This document shows, one piece after another, positions 61,129 through 64,000 of a DNA stretch of 64,000 nucleotides. Both the position numbers and the translations under genes were made by a program. Origin of the DNA: Streptomyces flavofungini. GTDB lineage: Bacteria; Actinomycetota; Actinomycetes; Streptomycetales; Streptomycetaceae. Where the stretch lies: NCBI RefSeq assembly GCF_030388665.1, contig NZ_CP128846.1, positions 6,026,501 through 6,090,500 of the forward strand. The letters are read 5' to 3'. Numbering within the stretch: the stretch's first letter is position 1; every line of letters starts with the position of its first letter. The notes beneath the pieces were generated by a model. That model ran no database searches and had not been told where the DNA came from. It saw nothing but the letters and a program-made list of their open reading frames with translations.

Positions 61129-63168
61129 TCAGTCCCGGCGGACGGTGATCGTCGTCCAGGCGCCGACATGCACCTGGTCGCCGTCCTGGAGCGGGATCGG
61201 GACGAAGGGCTGGATGGGCTCCTCGCCGTTGTTGACCGTGGTGCCGTTGGTCGAGTTCTGGTCGACGACCGCCCAGCCGCCGTCCGGCTGCTGGACCAGG
61301 ACCGCGTGCTGGTGCGATACGCCCGGGTCCTCCGGCGGCACCGACAGGTCGATGTCGGGGGTGTCGCCGGTGGAGTGGCGGCGGCGGCCGATCGTGATCT
61401 GGTTGCCGACCAGCGGACGCTGCTGCTCCGGGGAGTACGCGGGCAGGTTCAGGCCCGCGGCCTCGGGGCCGCTGCGCTGCATCATCGCCATGAAGTAGTC
61501 ACGGTCGGGGCCGATGGTCGCGGTCCAGGACCCGGGGCCGGTCGGCTGGGGCGGACCGGCCTGGCCCGGGTAGCCCTGCGGGGGCTGCTGGGCCGGGGCG
61601 CCGGGGCCGCCCGGAGCTCCGGGACCGCCCGGGCCGCCGGGGTGCCCCTGGCCGGGCGCCGAGGTCGAGGGCGGGGAGAGGACCCAGTCGTCTCCGCCGC
61701 CGCCGAAGGAGGGCGCGCCGGGGCCGCCCGGTCCGCCGGGTCCACCAGGACCGCCCTGGCCGGGCGGGGGCGGCGGGCCCTGCGGGGTGCCCGTCTCCTG
61801 GGGGAACGCGGGCGGGGCGGGGGGACCCTGCCGCTGGAACGCCTGCGGGGCGCCCGGTCCGTCCGGTCCGTCCGGTCCGCCCGGTCCGTCTGGTCCAGGC
61901 CCGGTGCCCGGGCCGCCGGGAGCGCCGCCGTTGCCGCCGCCGTTGCCGAACGGCGGGATCGGCTCGGCGGGACGGTTCACCTGCGAGGGCCGCGAGCCCT
62001 GGTAGCCGAACGGGTCCTGGCCGGGGCCGGGGGACTGCTGGCCGGTCGGGGAGGTGGTGCCGGGGCCGTTGGGACCACCGGGGCCGCCCGGGCCGCCGGG
62101 AGCACTGGGAGCACCGGGACCGCCGCCCGGGCCACCGGGGCCCGGCGGGGGCGGGGGAGGACCCTGCTGGAACTGCTGGGAAGCGTTGGGGGCGCCAGGA
62201 GCACCCGGGCCACCGGGACCGCCGGGACCGCTCGGGCCAGGCCCACCGGGGCCGTCGTACCCACCAGGGCCACCAGGGCCACCAGGGCCACCGGGACCGC
62301 TCGGGCCGTTGGGACCACCGGGCCGGCTGGGACCCTGATGCGGGTAGCCGTACCCACCGGGCCCGTTGGGGCCACCGGCACCCGGACCGCCGGGCTGACC
62401 AGGGCCACCGGGCTGACCGGGACCGCCGGGACCACTGGGCCCACCAGACTGGCCAGGCCCCTGAGGCGGGTACCCGTACCCACCAGGACCGGAACCGGGA
62501 CCACCGGCACCGGGCCCGCCGGGCTGACCGGGACCACCAGGGCCGCCGGGCCCACCAGACTGACCGGGCCCCTGAGGCGGGTACCCGTACCCACCAGGAC
62601 CGGAACCAGGGCCACCGGCACCGGGCCCACGCCCACCAAAGCCAGGACCACCAGGTCCACCGGCACCGGGCCCACCAGGCTGACCAGGACCACCCGGCCC
62701 AGGCATCCCCGGAGCACCGGGCCCACCGGGCCCGTCCGGACCACCGGGCCTACCAGGCCCACCGGGCCCGCCCGGACCACCGGGCCGCCCCGTCCCGCTA
62801 TGGGGCAGCGGCGGATTGGGCGCGGCAGGCGTGTACGACGTCGCCGTACCCGTCAGGAAGTTCCACCGGCACTCCTCGCAGAAGGGCGCGTTGGCCTCGC
62901 GGGGCGTGCGGCACTGCGGGCAGAGCTCGGGCTCGGGGCCGAGGTCCGGCACCGCGGAAAGGTGCGCACGGCCGGGCTGGCCGGGGCCGCCCGGGCCGCC
63001 GGGCTGACCGGGGCCGCCGGGCTGGCCGGGACCCTGCGGCTGCTGGCCGTAGCCCGCGGCCGGGGGCGGTGGCGGAGGCGGCGGTGGTACGGCACCGGCC
63101 ATGCGGTGACCGCAGACCTCGCACCAGTCGTCGGAACCCGACTGGTGTCCGTTCGGGCAGGTCGGCAT
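61129..63168 (-). CDS. FHA-domain protein with zinc ribbons and collagen-like Gly/Pro repeats
   Basis: 679 residues from ATG 63168. N-terminal zinc ribbon ([17 protein letters not shown]), a Pro tract, then a second zinc ribbon ([18 protein letters not shown]). Residues about 120-540 are almost purely Gly-Pro-x repeats ([21 protein letters not shown]), with near-identical DNA repeats around 62445-62630. The C-terminal FHA domain is at about 590-679: [30 protein letters not shown] and [11 protein letters not shown] carry the phosphothreonine-binding Arg, Ser-His and Asn-Gly. It is the downstream gene of a VWA protein, so both probably serve one Ser/Thr-kinase signalling module. Confidence 0.86.
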   Translation of the reverse strand: MPTCPNGHQSGSDDWCEVCGHRMAGAVPPPPPPPPPAAGYGQQPQGPGQPGGPGQPGGPGGPGQPGRAHLSAVPDLGPEPELCPQCRTPREANAPFCEECRWNFLTGTATSYTPAAPNPPLPHSGTGRPGGPGGPGGPGRPGGPDGPGGPGAPGMPGPGGPGQPGGPGAGGPGGPGFGGRGPGAGGPGSGPGGYGYPPQGPGQSGGPGGPGGPGQPGGPGAGGPGSGPGGYGYPPQGPGQSGGPSGPGGPGQPGGPGQPGGPGAGGPNGPGGYGYPHQGPSRPGGPNGPSGPGGPGGPGGPGGYDGPGGPGPSGPGGPGGPGAPGAPNASQQFQQGPPPPPPGPGGPGGGPGAPSAPGGPGGPGGPNGPGTTSPTGQQSPGPGQDPFGYQGSRPSQVNRPAEPIPPFGNGGGNGGAPGGPGTGPGPDGPGGPDGPDGPGAPQAFQRQGPPAPPAFPQETGTPQGPPPPPGQGGPGGPGGPGGPGAPSFGGGGDDWVLSPPSTSAPGQGHPGGPGGPGAPGGPGAPAQQPPQGYPGQAGPPQPTGPGSWTATIGPDRDYFMAMMQRSGPEAAGLNLPAYSPEQQRPLVGNQITIGRRRHSTGDTPDIDLSVPPEDPGVSHQHAVLVQQPDGGWAVVDQNSTNGTTVNNGEEPIQPFVPIPLQDGDQVHVGAWTTITVRRD

Positions 63169-63285
63169 GTCGGCGCTTCCCCCTCTCCTTCTCCGGCCCG
63201 TGGGCCGCGTGCACTGGCGTTCTTCCGGTACTGACAGGGCGTACGCGGGGCGTACCCGGCGTACGGGACGCCGTGGGACGCCCCG

Positions 63286-64000
63286 CTACTTCTTCACGCG
63301 GACCGTCTTCGTCGAGCGCGTCTCGAGTGTCATCTCGTCCGCCTCGGCGACCCGCGCCTTCAATCGAACAGTACCTGTCGCGGCGTCGACCACGTCCACC
63401 ACCTTGGAAAGGAGCTTGGCGGTGTCCGCGTTGCCGGACGCGCTCGCGAGCTGAACGGCCCGGCCCAGTTTGGCCGTTGCTCCGTCGTAATCGCCCGATT
63501 TGCGGGCGTCGAGGCCCTGCTGGATGACCTGAGCCAGTTCCGCCTGGCCCGTGTAGTGCGCGACCTGCGGATTGATGGACGTGGACGCCGCCATGTCGTC
63601 CGTCCAGACGGCCCGCACGAGGCCCTGGGACAGGGTCTGCACGGTGCCGTCGGCCGCCGGGACGACGAGCGAGACGCGGGCCGCGAGCATCTCCTGGCCC
63701 AGCTCGGCGCCGGGAACCCGTACACAGATGTGGTAGTCGCGGGACTCGTCGCCCCAGGAGCCGGTGGGGTAGTCACCCGCACGGGGTCCCGCCTCGGTGC
63801 GGCGGTCGGTCAACTCCTCGACCGTGGGTGCCACTTGCTTCACGAACATGATCTCCACGCCCATGGGCGTCCACAGGCGCAGGCTGACGTCGGCGACCTC
63901 CTTGCCCATCGCCGACTCCATCATCTGCGTGAAGTCGGCGGCGAGGCCCGCGGGGTCGGCCACGATGTCGGCGGTGCCGAGCAGCGCCGAGGCGATTCCT
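63286..64000 (-). CDS. VWA-domain protein, N-terminus beyond window
   Basis: The frame is open to the right edge (GIASALLGTADIVADPAGLAADF), so the start lies outside. At least 238 residues of the C-terminal part: KEVADVSLRLWTPMGVEIMFVKQVAPTVEEL, YHICVRVPGAELGQEM, a beta-sandwich-like domain, GLDARKSGDYDGATAKLGRAV (TPR-like helices) and RSTKTVRVKK. The arrangement after a VWA domain matches streptomycete proteins made with an FHA partner. The MIDAS region itself is not in the window, so the VWA assignment rests on the C-terminal half and the neighbour. Confidence 0.6.
   Translation of the reverse strand, partial: GIASALLGTADIVADPAGLAADFTQMMESAMGKEVADVSLRLWTPMGVEIMFVKQVAPTVEELTDRRTEAGPRAGDYPTGSWGDESRDYHICVRVPGAELGQEMLAARVSLVVPAADGTVQTLSQGLVRAVWTDDMAASTSINPQVAHYTGQAELAQVIQQGLDARKSGDYDGATAKLGRAVQLASASGNADTAKLLSKVVDVVDAATGTVRLKARVAEADEMTLETRSTKTVRVKK

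Noticed and set aside
62054..62338. A plus-strand Pro-Gly frame opposite the FHA gene
   Set aside because: It is the complementary strand of the Gly-Pro repeat region, which naturally reads as Pro-Gly repeats.

Overview
The window looks like a chromosomal segment of a high-GC actinomycete, almost certainly Streptomyces. The supporting signs are very high GC with G/C third positions, frequent GTG starts, ATGA/GTGA gene overlaps, and typical streptomycete products (DUF937, DUF993, EttA with a TTG start, a truncated globin, a thioester adhesin with a LAETG sorting signal). No phage, IS element, CRISPR array or biosynthetic gene cluster is visible. One tRNA gene (Arg, UCU) is present.

Left part (1-8 kb): a few small accessory genes, two of them damaged. 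A secreted cationic protein is split by an in-frame TGA, and a Nudix hydrolase carries a one-base frameshift. There is also a CPBP-family membrane protease. A LacI-type regulator then diverges from a three-gene sugar or polyol catabolic operon (Gfo/Idh/MocA dehydrogenase, DUF993 barrel, sugar-phosphate isomerase), with a LacI-like palindrome between them.

8-25 kb: a DUF937 gene; a minus-strand ribose operon (rbsR-rbsA-rbsC/B fusion-rbsK-rbsD) headed by twin operators; recD2; citrate synthase; and a copper operon (copZ-copA) behind a CsoR-like palindrome. A small HTH protein gene and an AraC-type regulator gene follow.

24-33 kb: a myo-inositol catabolic cluster. iolE diverges from iolC, an iolJ-like aldolase gene, iolB, iolD and mmsA (iolA). 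mmsA ends at a strong terminator and is followed by an APC permease. iolG is not in the cluster.

33-43 kb: a TetR-regulated ABC-2 exporter with several palindromic operators, a threonine-synthase-like PLP enzyme, a gene fusing an exported serine hydrolase to a cytoplasmic ABC ATPase followed by its permease, and a VWA lipoprotein.

43-64 kb: a GT-C arabinosyltransferase-like membrane protein, an acyl-CoA ligase, a decayed ABC-transporter locus beside tRNA-Arg, a pair of dynamin-like GTPases next to an SsbB-like protein, a sortase-anchored thioester protein, EttA with a thioesterase, a truncated hemoglobin, a PCMT-like methyltransferase, and a collagen-like FHA protein with a VWA protein that runs off the end.

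The most distinctive non-coding feature is a nested long-hairpin element present three times between genes (near 15.0, 19.1 and 42.9 kb). Its first two copies differ by compensated base-pair changes. In the third copy the two arms supply the stop codons of both converging genes.
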